Notes under the pieces: model-generated
The model's database searches: none
What the model saw: the letters and a program-made list of their open reading frames with translations, nothing else
Told to the model about the DNA's origin: nothing
Part shown: in pieces, positions 25,060 to 33,551 of the stretch
Numbering within the stretch: position 1 is the stretch's first letter
How the letters are laid out: each line of letters starts with the position of its first letter
Made by a program: the position numbers and the translations under genes
NCBI GenBank assembly: GCA_000469685.2
Contig: LS997566.1
Span: 26,725,932 to 26,789,931, forward strand
Reading direction: 5' to 3'
From: Haemonchus contortus
Taxonomy: Eukaryota > Nematoda > Chromadorea > Rhabditida > Trichostrongylidae
Length of the DNA stretch: 64,000 bases

Positions 25060-26180
25060 GTTGGTTTGTCTGTCTCTTTGCTACCATCTTATATAGTGCC
25101 TTCTGGGAATCGATTAGGAACAGCAGAGGCAGGTTGGAACAGGTGTGGAATGAGTCGAGCTACACGGGGACACGTCAGCTAAGCTGGGCTTCGCTCACTA
25201 CGGGCGGAGCGTGCGTGGAAAATGTACCTATCATCGAAGACCTATAACTCCTGATCTCCTGGACCTAGAGTGTTCAAGTTTAGAAGGGCTACAGTCGGCA
25301 AGATGGGGACACCAGTATTACATGACTGGTGTAGATTCCGCCTATGGGTGGGGGGGGGGGGGAGGTGGTCTTGGTGTGCGCGAAAATTTGCAATATGGAC
25401 CCTTGGCGTTCATATTTCCTTGTTATATATTAAGCGCTCGCGTCTGTCTTTCTGCGTGTGCGTCTGCTTGTTTGTACGGGAATTCGATATTACTTGAACC
25501 CTCACAAGGGGTGGGACATGCACACGAGTGGGCAGTGTCATGAGCAAAAAATTATAAACTAGGTTCCATGACGCCCAGACGTCAAGAAATATGGGCAAAA
25601 TGGGCAGTGAGAGATGGGTCAACATTTAAAATAAAAGAATCTTACCGGCGGTGGGCGAAGCACTTTAGCAGTGGACGGTACTTTCCGCAGAGATTCATAA
25701 CTCGATTCAACGGAGGCGTCGAGGTCAGGAAAAAAAGAGTGGGCAAGGCCTCGTACGTGGTGGGCATGCGTAGCCCCGCCCACGGCGGGCGGGGCGTGCG
25801 CTGAGGTGAAAGCCACTTTTCAAAAACGAACGTAACTTTGTTCGGAAACCTTCTAGAATGCGGGAAAAAAGTGATTAGAGGGAATGGAACAAATGTGAGA
25901 AAATCCTCGAAGAGGGCGGGGTTGGCACTAAAGTGGGCAGGGCTTAGATCAAAATTTCATTACTGATCAGAAAAGTTCTAGAACGTGGGAAAAAGTGGTT
26001 AGAGGTATTGGAACAAATGTGGTTGGGTCCTCGAAGTGGGCGGAGCTGGCACAGGAAAGCGGGGCTAGAACCAAGAATTTATGTTGCTAAAAACTTACTA
26101 GAATGCGGTGAAAATGGTTAGTAGCAAGCAAAAGAAGGGTGGTCAAGTTTGTTGTGGGAAGGGTTTGTACTGAGATGGAC
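25060..26180 (+). repeat. Dispersed GC-box repeat with internal tandem units, copy 1
   Basis: The stretch is collinear with 63100-63960: a TTTGTACGGGAATTCGATATTAC-like entry, then GGGCGGTACTTTYC-type sequence, TGGGCATGCGTA, and AAAGYCACTTTTC. At 25855-26180 there are about three tandem units of roughly 115-125 bp. Each starts near AGAAYGYGGGAAAAAGTG and contains a GGGCGGGG- or GGCGGAG-type box. There is no coding frame with homology. A 13-base G run lies at 25350. Confidence 0.7.
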
Positions 26181-26513
26181 GGAGCTATGATCACCCATTA
26201 ATAATTCTGCTCAAATGAAATATATCGAGCGTGATCTCAGCAGTTCAGCTTTCGAATCTAGAGAGAACTATCTTTCACTGATTATCCAACATTCCGCTGA
26301 AAGACTCCATCGTAGATAAGAGGTCGCCGACATATAATGCACACGTTAGCGTGCATAGCCCAACTGGTAGTGTATATGCAGGTGGCAGTAAACCTAATAT
26401 TAGGCGGCACACTTAGATTTCGCCTACTGGGGCAGTGTAAACCAAAATTGTTAGTTTAGAGCTGGTGCGTTCAAATTTGGTAGAGGTGGTGGCAAGATAG
26501 GAATACCAATAGA
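26181..26513. other. Non-coding stretch before the LTR element
   Basis: No gene or repeat boundary that I can support, up to the TAGA target duplication at 26510-26513. Confidence 0.4.
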
Positions 26514-26811
26514 TGTAGTATATGACACCCGTTTCTGTCCACTTACGTTCAAAGCGAACACCGCGAACAAAATAGGTTTATTGCGATAAAACAATAACAA
26601 TAAGCGCGAACACAAAAAGAAGAAAAAGAAACAACTGGCGTGTGGGTGAGGCGTCCGACGATGGGGGGGGGGCCTGGGGAGTCTGGCGGAGACGAGAGGG
26701 CTTCCACCTCAGAGGAAACGCTTCCCTTTTATAGTGAGCCCCTGGCCCTCTTGATCTCCGGTGGCGGCGGGAGACCCTCGCGCTCCCTCCCGCATGATCT
26801 TGTGATCCACA
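26514..26811 (-). repeat. 3' LTR (298 bp)
   Basis: Begins TG and ends CA in either orientation. On the minus strand a TATA-like CTATAAAA (26727-26734) precedes AATAAA (26577-26582), the expected promoter-to-polyadenylation order. It differs from the other LTR at only a modest number of sites, including G-run length. Confidence 0.92.
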
Positions 26812-26826
26812 TCCTCCCCCCTCGGG
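26812..26826 (-). other. Polypurine tract
   Basis: On the minus strand, GAGGGGGGAGGA lies immediately upstream of the 3' LTR, the position and composition expected for second-strand priming. Confidence 0.85.
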
Positions 26827-26934
26827 AAGCCGGCGCCCTCGTCGGCGCAACTTCGAGTGGATTTAACTCGGGCAAATTTGCTTCCTTTAGGCAATTCCTG
26901 ATGCACTCGTATAACGCTTTTGCGCTTCCAACAC

Positions 26935-27579
26935 CTAGATTTTCCCGTAGAAGTTCCAGCACCCTTCCGGTGCGCCGGCCTCAATAAACACTTTGCCACC
27001 CTCCATTTTGTGGCTGGCCGTGCTCAAAAATTGGGGTGGTCCCGCTTTCTTCTGTAGTGCGCCTTCGATCATTTGCCACAATTCCGTGAGTTGTCTCCAA
27101 GTAGCTTGATTTGACTCCATCAGTGGAGGAAATATGGACACTATGCGCCCTCCTTCTTCGAGCTGCTGATGACATCTGCGCAGGGTTTCACGTATCTGCG
27201 CATCCGTGAAGTGCGTGTCCAGTGGCCAAACGATTATCCACGTCGAACATGCCTTCAGTTCATCTAGCACGTCCCTCAGTTTTTCGAATGACGTAGCAAC
27301 CTTTGTTATAATTCCACGACGTGAGCCGTCCCTTTCCAGTAACAGGGCATTTTCTGGAGCCGCAAACGCGGTCAGACCCTGCTTTTTAGACCGCCGGTTT
27401 TTCTCTTGTTCATCCAAATCGCGTTTCAAACTTTTTAACGCTTCATCATAGGTCCTGTCGAAGCAGTAATCATCGATCCTTTCATGTTTCGATATTCCAT
27501 CTGTCACATATAGGAATTCAGTCCAGTCTTTACAGCGATCATATGCCAGCCGCAAAACTCTTCTGTAAGGCTTCGGCAT
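26935..27579 (-). CDS. Extra 3' frame of the LTR retrotransposon (214 aa), unknown function
   Basis: This frame overlaps the end of the integrase frame by 41 nt in a different register and lies directly upstream of the PPT, where an env gene would sit in an errantivirus. It has no signal peptide or membrane segment. The sequence is charged, with a Lys/Arg/Glu-rich region near residues 45-65. The second half contains STWIIVWPLDTHFTD and QLEEGGRIVSIFPPL, which superficially resembles the late strands of a Rossmann-type (methyltransferase-like) fold; that resemblance is inference. It could be a separate accessory protein, or the shifted continuation of the integrase C-terminal extension. Confidence 0.6.
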   Translation of the reverse strand: MPKPYRRVLRLAYDRCKDWTEFLYVTDGISKHERIDDYCFDRTYDEALKSLKRDLDEQEKNRRSKKQGLTAFAAPENALLLERDGSRRGIITKVATSFEKLRDVLDELKACSTWIIVWPLDTHFTDAQIRETLRRCHQQLEEGGRIVSIFPPLMESNQATWRQLTELWQMIEGALQKKAGPPQFLSTASHKMEGGKVFIEAGAPEGCWNFYGKI

Positions 27580-29107
27580 CCAGACAAATTATTCCTTTTT
27601 TCCATGCCTTGTATTTTTCAGCCGTGTTCATGTCGTTCCTTATGAAAATGCTGGCGGCGACCCAAGCACGCCAGAGTGAGCCTAATGGTTCCTTTGCGAA
27701 TGCTCCTGGGAACATGATGTCCTTCAGGTCTCCGAAGCATGCTTCTTTCGAGCATCCGTCCTTGCGTTCATATTGTAGGTGTCCTTTGCAATCTCTTGAC
27801 TCGATCACTGCGCCTCTGCAATAAGAACATTTCAGTTTATTCACTTTCGCTTTTGGCTTCCTGCCTCTTTTTCCTCTGTGAGTAATTGTGTCGATTCTCT
27901 CGTCAGATATTTGGTTTGGCACTATTCTTAGCATATCGTATTGAACCTTTATGGGTTCCGTGTTTTCCCCTATTCGCGTAATAATTGCGGAGTTATCTCC
28001 CGTTTCAATCACCCGAAAGGGTCCAGCCCACTCGCATGCTAACTTAGGGTGCGAACTTAGCACCTTCTCTCTGGGTGATAGTAAATACACTCTATCTCCT
28101 AACTTCGGTAGCCTTCCTCGCTCTACTTTATTTCTGCTGTCATACGCCTTTTTCATGGTTTCCCTCACGCGATCATTATACTCCCGCACTCTTTCGTGAG
28201 TTTCTGCTATATGTTGTATCAAACCTACTTTGTAATCATTCATAGCTTTATCTAACGCGTACCACGATATTTCATTATTCGGTATAGTTCCTGACGGGAA
28301 GTAAAGGTCCATCCCATGCAATAAAAAATAAGGACTCTCTCCTGTCGATCTATGAGGGGTCATATTGTATGCAAGCATACAGAAAGGCAGTCTCTTGTCC
28401 CACTCGGTAGGGACCGCGGTTGACCTCCTCAGCATTGCAACAATGGTCCCATTCAACCTTTCGGTAATACCGTTCTCGCGTGGATTGTAGCCTTTCGTCG
28501 TAATGTGCTGAATCTTAGTAACTTTCATTAACTCTTCCATTACCCTGTTTTCAAACTCACCTCCTTTATCAGATAATATTGCCTTGGGCCATCTACAGCC
28601 ATCAACTATCCAACGTTTGGCAATTACATTCGCTACGGTTTCGGCAGATTTGTCTGCTGTTGGATATGCCTGTGCAAATTTGGAAAAGTGGTCAATCACT
28701 GTGACCGCGTATTTATTCCCACTTGAGGTCAGTCCTAACTCTAGCACGTCCACGCCTATCAGTTCATACGGTTTCGTGGTCACTATCGGCTTCAGTGGCG
28801 GAATTCCTACTGGTCTAGGGTTATGGACAAAGCAGTGCTGACATTCTTTTGTCCATCTACTTACGTCTTGCGTCATGGTTGGCCAAAACACTTCCTTGCT
28901 CATTTTCTTAAGCAGCTTGAATGCGCTAAATTGGCCTGCTAACTCACCCGCATGGGCTTCATGAAAAACCTCGTATCTTGCGCTTTTCGGGACCACACAT
29001 ACTAAGGCGCCTTCTTCAGTATACATTTTAAGATTTCCGTTTTCCATAACAAAGTCTGCGACTCGAATCCAGTTGTTTGTGCCACGCATTCTCAACGTCC
29101 TATTCAA
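27539..29107 (-). CDS. Integrase region of the LTR element
   Basis: An N-terminal zinc-binding HHCC region is visible (HEAHAGELAG and later CQHCF). The DDE core has GVDVLEL (D), ILSDKGGEFEN (D) and NPRENGITERLNG (E). A C-terminal GPY-like module contains KLGDRVYLL and WAGPFRVIE. About 130 further residues follow, with a Cys-rich cluster (CSYCRGAV, then DCKGH and CSKEAC) that could bind zinc and is not a standard integrase part. The frame is the same as RNase H upstream, separated by a stop at 29153. Confidence 0.85.
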   Translation of the reverse strand: MNRTLRMRGTNNWIRVADFVMENGNLKMYTEEGALVCVVPKSARYEVFHEAHAGELAGQFSAFKLLKKMSKEVFWPTMTQDVSRWTKECQHCFVHNPRPVGIPPLKPIVTTKPYELIGVDVLELGLTSSGNKYAVTVIDHFSKFAQAYPTADKSAETVANVIAKRWIVDGCRWPKAILSDKGGEFENRVMEELMKVTKIQHITTKGYNPRENGITERLNGTIVAMLRRSTAVPTEWDKRLPFCMLAYNMTPHRSTGESPYFLLHGMDLYFPSGTIPNNEISWYALDKAMNDYKVGLIQHIAETHERVREYNDRVRETMKKAYDSRNKVERGRLPKLGDRVYLLSPREKVLSSHPKLACEWAGPFRVIETGDNSAIITRIGENTEPIKVQYDMLRIVPNQISDERIDTITHRGKRGRKPKAKVNKLKCSYCRGAVIESRDCKGHLQYERKDGCSKEACFGDLKDIMFPGAFAKEPLGSLWRAWVAASIFIRNDMNTAEKYKAWKKGIICLDAEALQKSFAAGI

Positions 29108-29152
29108 GTCATCTTTTCTTAACGCATCCAGTACTAGCGAAAAATCTTCGTC

Positions 29153-30118
29153 TTATTCCAACTCTTCCAACCATTTTGCCTTTTTGCCTACCGCTAATGC
29201 ATTCACGACTGCCTCATTCAATCCCTGCAAAGACTCGGTTTCCCCTTCCACTCGTACACCTCTGCTTAGCGCGTCAGCTACCACATTTGCCCGTCCTTTC
29301 ACGTATTTGATCTCCAGTTTATATCGTTGCACTTCGAGCGACCATCTGGGTACTCGTGCAGAGACGTTACTCCTCTTAAACAAAGCAGTCAGTGGTTGAT
29401 GGTCCGTCATGACAGTCGTGGGCACGCCATAAATAAACATATGGAATCGTTTTATAGCAAACATGACGGCTAAAGCCTCCAGATCGGTCACGTGGTACCG
29501 TTTTTCAGCTTTACTTAAGGCCTTCGATGCAAAGTATATAGGGTGCAGGTATTTGTCCTCATCCTCTTGTGCAAGGACTGCTCCCAGCCCTGTTGTTGAT
29601 GCATCCGTGTAAATAAGGAAGGGTTTTTCACCGGTCCTTGCTTTTTCCATATCGGGCTGCTTCAGTACCGGTGCCGAACAAATGAACTGTTTCACCTTTT
29701 CAAATGCCTCATCGCACTCTGACGTCCAATTCCATGCTCGCTTTGATGAGGTCAATTCGAACAGTGGACTGGCTGTCTTTGCAAAAATCAAGCAGAATTT
29801 CCGATAAAAAGCTGCCATTCCTAGGAAAGTTCTCAACTGTCTCACGTCTTTGGGGACAGGGTAATTCTTTACCGCTTCAGCTTTGCGTGGATCTGTGTGG
29901 ATGCCAGCTCCGTCGATTGCATGCCCAAGGAAAGACACTTTCGTCTCCATCAACACGCACTTTTCTGCCTTCAGTCGAAGTCCTGCTTCTAACAACCTTG
30001 TAAACACTGCTCTCAAAAGCTCTAGATGCCTTTCTCTCGTTCTGGTACAAATCATTATATCATCGATATAACAGAATACTTCATTACCCGACATTTCCTG
30101 TGGGACTGTGTCCATCAT
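29153..30118 (-). pseudogene. Reverse transcriptase (palm/thumb) and RNase H of the LTR element
   Basis: The catalytic box CYIDDIMI is intact, followed by RT thumb motifs (KVSFLGHAI, VRQLRTFLGM, YRKF). RNase H follows, with LIYTDASTTGLGAVLA, DLEALAV, TDHQPL and ADALSR. It is cut off from its N-terminal half by a stop at 30239 and ends at a stop at 29153, both in the same frame as the flanking parts, so they read as simple nonsense mutations. Confidence 0.85.
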
Positions 30119-30238
30119 TCTTTGGAATACCGCAGGCGAAGTACTAAGGCCGAATGGTGTTACTCTGAATTGAAACAGGCCTTCTGTAGTTGCTAAGGCC
30201 GTCTTTTCCCTTGCCTCCTGTGTAAGCGGAATCTGCCA

Positions 30239-30793
30239 TTATCCGCTGTAAAGGTCCAGGGTCGAAAAATACCTTTCACCGGCCATGCTCTGTAACATCG
30301 CGTCTATCGTCGGCATCGGGTACGCGTCTTGACGGATGCACTTGTTTAGCTCGCGGTAATCAACACAGAGTCTTAGGCTGCCGTCCTTTTCCATCAAAAC
30401 TATGGGGAAAGCCCATGCCGACGCACTTTTCTCGATAATTTTCCTAGATACAAGATCACTCAGCATTTCCTTCAACTTGGCTCGTATTGCTAGAAGAACA
30501 GGTCTGGCTTTCAACTTGATGGGTGGGTGATCCCCTGTGTCTACATCCATTTCGACTTCGCTAGTGGCCGAAAGTTCCTGGTCACACACCGCAAATGCTT
30601 CCCGTTTCTCTTCCAGTAGTATCCGGATATCTTCGGGGATTTCTTTGGACGACCTGTTTTGGGCAATTTGCTCTAACAGTTTCTGTTTTCTGGCCATTGG
30701 TTCTAATATGGGCCACCTTTCTTCCAACAGCGCTGACTTCAGCTCATCCCATCCTTCTCTCCACTTCTCAGTACTCCAATGTCCGATCTCCAC
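30239..30793 (-). pseudogene. Reverse transcriptase N-terminal part of the LTR element
   Basis: Contains the linker after protease, then RT fingers/palm motifs: SASAWAFPIVLMEKDGSLR, LCVDYRELN and FSTLDLYSG (first catalytic Asp). The frame stops directly after the last motif, where the family has an aromatic residue before WQIPL. Upstream, the protease frame is in another register, which may reflect a native frameshift or decay. Confidence 0.85.
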
Positions 30794-30896
30794 CTTCCCT
30801 CCACATCATTGGTTCGCTTTTTTCGTTTATTACCAGAATCGCACATTCACAGTTCTCTATTTTGAACACCCCTGCCGCCATTCCATTCGAAATTGG

Positions 30897-31739
30897 TCAT
30901 ATAACGCGTTCAACAGAACCTTCATCAATATCACAACGTGCCTGTACCACGGCCGAGCTGTATGGCGGTATATAGGTCCTTCTTGCAACGGTGACCTTCC
31001 CCCTATGGCTTGACCTTTGTATGGGGAGTAATGGTGTTCTAGGGAGGTGGATCTGAACCCCTAAGCCTCCAAGTGCGTTTGTTCCGAGTAGCACCTCATG
31101 ACCTTTCTCCTTCGATATGTAGAAGGCAACTTCATACTCAGATCCGCCTTCGATTTTCACCGCTATTGAAACTCCACCGAGGAATTGCATCTCGTTGTTG
31201 GAGGCATCATACACCGGCTCAGGTGTTTTCCGATCGATTACGGTGAGGGAGTCAACGTCAAAGCCATTATCTTGAGCCCTAGCCAAGAGTCCTATTGGAA
31301 CAATGCTTATCATTGATCCTGTGTCGATCAGCGCCCGAACTCTTTCATTCATCATATTCACCCATGCTGTCGACTTCTTTCCGACTAGGTTGGTGGTAGC
31401 AGAGCCTTTTCCTGCTACCATTCCCATCGCCCTTGTCTGACGCACTAGATCCGAGATCCGTGTCCCTTTCCTGTTGTCCTTAGTTTTTGCTCTATTCTCC
31501 ACTATGTTATTCACCACGGGTCTTCCTAGCGGACAGTTCCGCGCAATATGCCCAAATTTCGAACAGTTGAAACACTTGCGTGTCTCAACATCATCCTTCT
31601 TTTTATCGGCGTACCCTATCTGGTGTTCTACAGTTTTGGGCGATCTAAACCGATCACTTTCCCGATGGCTATTGTATGCCTGCGCCCTCTTTTTCCACTC
31701 AGCACCTGTCACCATGCTCTTTCGGCCAGTCCCGTACAC
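30897..31739 (-). CDS. Gag zinc knuckle and aspartic protease of the LTR element
   Basis: A CCHC knuckle CFNCSKFGHIARNCPL (C-X2-C-X4-H-X4-C) is followed about 80 residues later by the protease active site ALIDTGSMISIVP and a flap-like region, with VLLGTNALG near the end (the second conserved hydrophobic-Gly segment of retropepsins). The start is the continuation of gag across a frame change near 31790. Confidence 0.85.
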   Translation of the reverse strand: MYGTGRKSMVTGAEWKKRAQAYNSHRESDRFRSPKTVEHQIGYADKKKDDVETRKCFNCSKFGHIARNCPLGRPVVNNIVENRAKTKDNRKGTRISDLVRQTRAMGMVAGKGSATTNLVGKKSTAWVNMMNERVRALIDTGSMISIVPIGLLARAQDNGFDVDSLTVIDRKTPEPVYDASNNEMQFLGGVSIAVKIEGGSEYEVAFYISKEKGHEVLLGTNALGGLGVQIHLPRTPLLPIQRSSHRGKVTVARRTYIPPYSSAVVQARCDIDEGSVERVI

Positions 31740-31765
31740 TGTCCTTGCTTGCTCTATCGTTATAG

Positions 31766-32413
31766 CTAGTTGTTTGATCTCGTTATATGCGCTACTCGGG
31801 TCTGACTATGCAGCAAACTCAACAATTGCACATGTTCCGGCCAATCTCTCAGGTTATCCAGCAGTATTTGCGCGTGCTCCAGCGACCTTTCTGTTATAGC
31901 ACAGTTAGGATTAGCTTTGCGGGCCAGTTTCTCCAGCACTACACAGAATTCCGAAACTGACTGATTTGGCCTCAATTTTAAGCTCCGTAACTCATTTAAT
32001 GCTCTCATTCTAGCGGTCGTTGATTCGTTTGAAAGCAACCTATCCAGCTCTCTCACTACCGCTTCAAACCCTTTTTCTACCTGCTCTTGGGATATTGCCA
32101 AGAATACATTTTTAGCCTTTTCATCCAGGTGGCCATCTGCCAATATTTCCAATAGTGTCTTATCACTGTATCCCAACGACCCATATTTCCATCGAAACCT
32201 TCGCAAAAATTCTTTGAAATTTTCCCCTGGTTACCCTCGAAACACACCGGGGTCGACACAACTACTCGCTTGTAAGAATTTCAGAAAGCTATCCATGTAA
32301 TTCGCACCTGTTACGGTTTGCTCCGCCGCTTTTTCCCATTGCTCCAAATGCGTTTTCAAGTGCGGCGCGCAGGCTGCTCCAATCTCCACTGGCTCGTGGT
32401 ACCGCTCTGACAT
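31766..32413 (-). pseudogene. Gag capsid-like region of the LTR element
   Basis: An open region starts MSERYHEPVEIG and is interrupted by an in-frame stop at about 32231. It continues in the same frame with FRWKYGSLGYSDKTLL and helical segments typical of retrotransposon gag (RSLKLRPNQSVSEF). The frame is lost near 31790 before the zinc-knuckle part. Confidence 0.75.
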
Positions 32414-32493
32414 TTAGTCGTCATCTGCAATTTTCCATTTTCAGCACTTGCCACTTGGTTCTCCTTACGTGTTTTGTTTGGGTTTTAGGGTTG

Positions 32494-33033
32494 TTACATT
32501 TCTTCATCGTTTCTCATCATATCCTTCGCTTGCTTCTCTTGCAGCTTCTGGATCTCACCAACAACGTCTCGCACCTGTAGCACATCTGTATTTAGCATAT
32601 TGCAAATTTCTGCTAGTAGATCTCCATCCCTCTCTACAACCTTCAAAAAGTCATGCCAGTCCTCCAGGGATTCAATTCCCCTCTTTTGTGAGGAATCCGT
32701 TAACTCTTTTCCAAAAGTCAGGTATGATTTCATGCCCCTTTCCAGCGTCTCCAGCGTCTCACACGCGTTTTGGACCTGCTGCTCTACTGATCTATCATTC
32801 ATCAATCTATATTTGGGAGCAATTCGTGCCTCTTCCAGATCGCCTTTGATCTTTGGACCTATGCTCTTTATCGATTCAACGGCTCTCCCAATCTCGCCTC
32901 TCAGTAGGGTCACTATTTCCTTCCCTGTGCCACTCACCTCAGATCCTTGGACGTCTTCCTTGTCTTGATCCATCTCGAGGACTCTTTCCTGTCTTCGTAC
33001 AGCAGCTTCGGCTGTATTTCTGCAATCATCCAT
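32494..33033 (-). CDS. Coiled-coil-like upstream frame of the LTR element (179 aa)
   Basis: The first frame after the PBS. It is rich in Glu, Lys and Leu with heptad-like spacing (for example GEIQKLQEKQAKDMM at the C-terminus) and has no Cys-His motif. It ends at a stop about 80 bp before the gag start. It may be a native separate upstream product or the N-terminal part of gag split by decay. No known domain is recognised. Confidence 0.55.
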   Translation of the reverse strand: MDDCRNTAEAAVRRQERVLEMDQDKEDVQGSEVSGTGKEIVTLLRGEIGRAVESIKSIGPKIKGDLEEARIAPKYRLMNDRSVEQQVQNACETLETLERGMKSYLTFGKELTDSSQKRGIESLEDWHDFLKVVERDGDLLAEICNMLNTDVLQVRDVVGEIQKLQEKQAKDMMRNDEEM

Positions 33034-33180
33034 TTTTTCTCTTGATTGAATGGACTATTCCAAGCACGACACGCCTTTCTCGCTATTCGGCGGTTCCACG
33101 ATTAAGACGCCTTTCTCACTATTCGGCTTTTTCACGAAAGAAGAGGTGAGCACGATGTACACTTCAGACGTTTGGGTGGA

Positions 33181-33195
33181 ATGGCTTTGCCCCCA
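33181..33195 (-). other. Primer-binding site
   Basis: Immediately inside the 5' LTR, with no spacer, the minus strand reads TGGGGGCAAAGCCAT. It starts with TGG, complementary to a tRNA CCA end. The priming tRNA is not assigned. Confidence 0.75.
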
Positions 33196-33494
33196 TGTAG
33201 TATATGGGACCCGTTTCTGTCCACTTACGTCTAAAGCGAACACCGCGAACAAAATAGATTTATTGCGATAAAACAATAACAATAAGCGCGAACACAAAAA
33301 AAGAAAATGAAACAATTGGCGTGTGGGTGAGGCGTCCGACGATGGGGGGGGGGGGGCTGGGGAGTCTGGCGGAGACGAGAGGGCGTCCACCTCAGAGGAA
33401 ACGTTTCCCTTTTATAGTGAGCCCCTACCCCTCTTGATCTCCGGTGGCGGCGGGAGACCCTCGCGCTCCCTCCCGCGTGATCTTGTGATCCACA
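33196..33494 (-). repeat. 5' LTR (299 bp)
   Basis: Mate of 26514-26811. On the minus strand CTATAAAA (33410-33417) precedes AATAAA (33259-33264). A 13-base G run (33344-33356) is three bases longer than in the other LTR. Confidence 0.92.
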
Positions 33495-33551
33495 TAGAAG
33501 GTGGAAGGTGAAGGCTTCTTTCTTGGCGGCGGGGCGTGCGCGAATACATTA

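Larger units (their letters stand above)
26514..33494 (-). mobile_element. Ty3/gypsy-type LTR retrotransposon, complete but inactivated
   Basis: The element is 6981 bp, with near-identical LTRs of 298 and 299 bp starting TG and ending CA and a 4 bp target duplication TAGA (26510-26513 and 33495-33498). Order on the minus strand: 5' LTR, PBS, a coiled-coil-like frame, gag with zinc knuckle, protease, reverse transcriptase, RNase H, integrase, an extra C-terminal region and frame, PPT, 3' LTR. Integrase following RNase H is the Ty3/gypsy order. The frame is broken by in-frame stops near 32231, 30239 and 29153 and by a shift near 31790, so it is a recent but dead copy. No envelope-like gene is seen. 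Confidence 0.93.

Noticed and set aside
26578..26987. Frames at the left end of the LTR element and on its opposite strand
   Set aside because: They lie in the 3' LTR and antisense to the retrotransposon, and repeat at 33 kb.
26935..27579. Envelope gene of an errantivirus-like element
   Set aside because: Position fits, but there is no signal peptide, membrane segment or glycoprotein-like cysteine pattern.
28584..32968. Plus-strand frames of 60-160 residues across the LTR element
   Set aside because: Antisense shadows of gag and pol with no homology.
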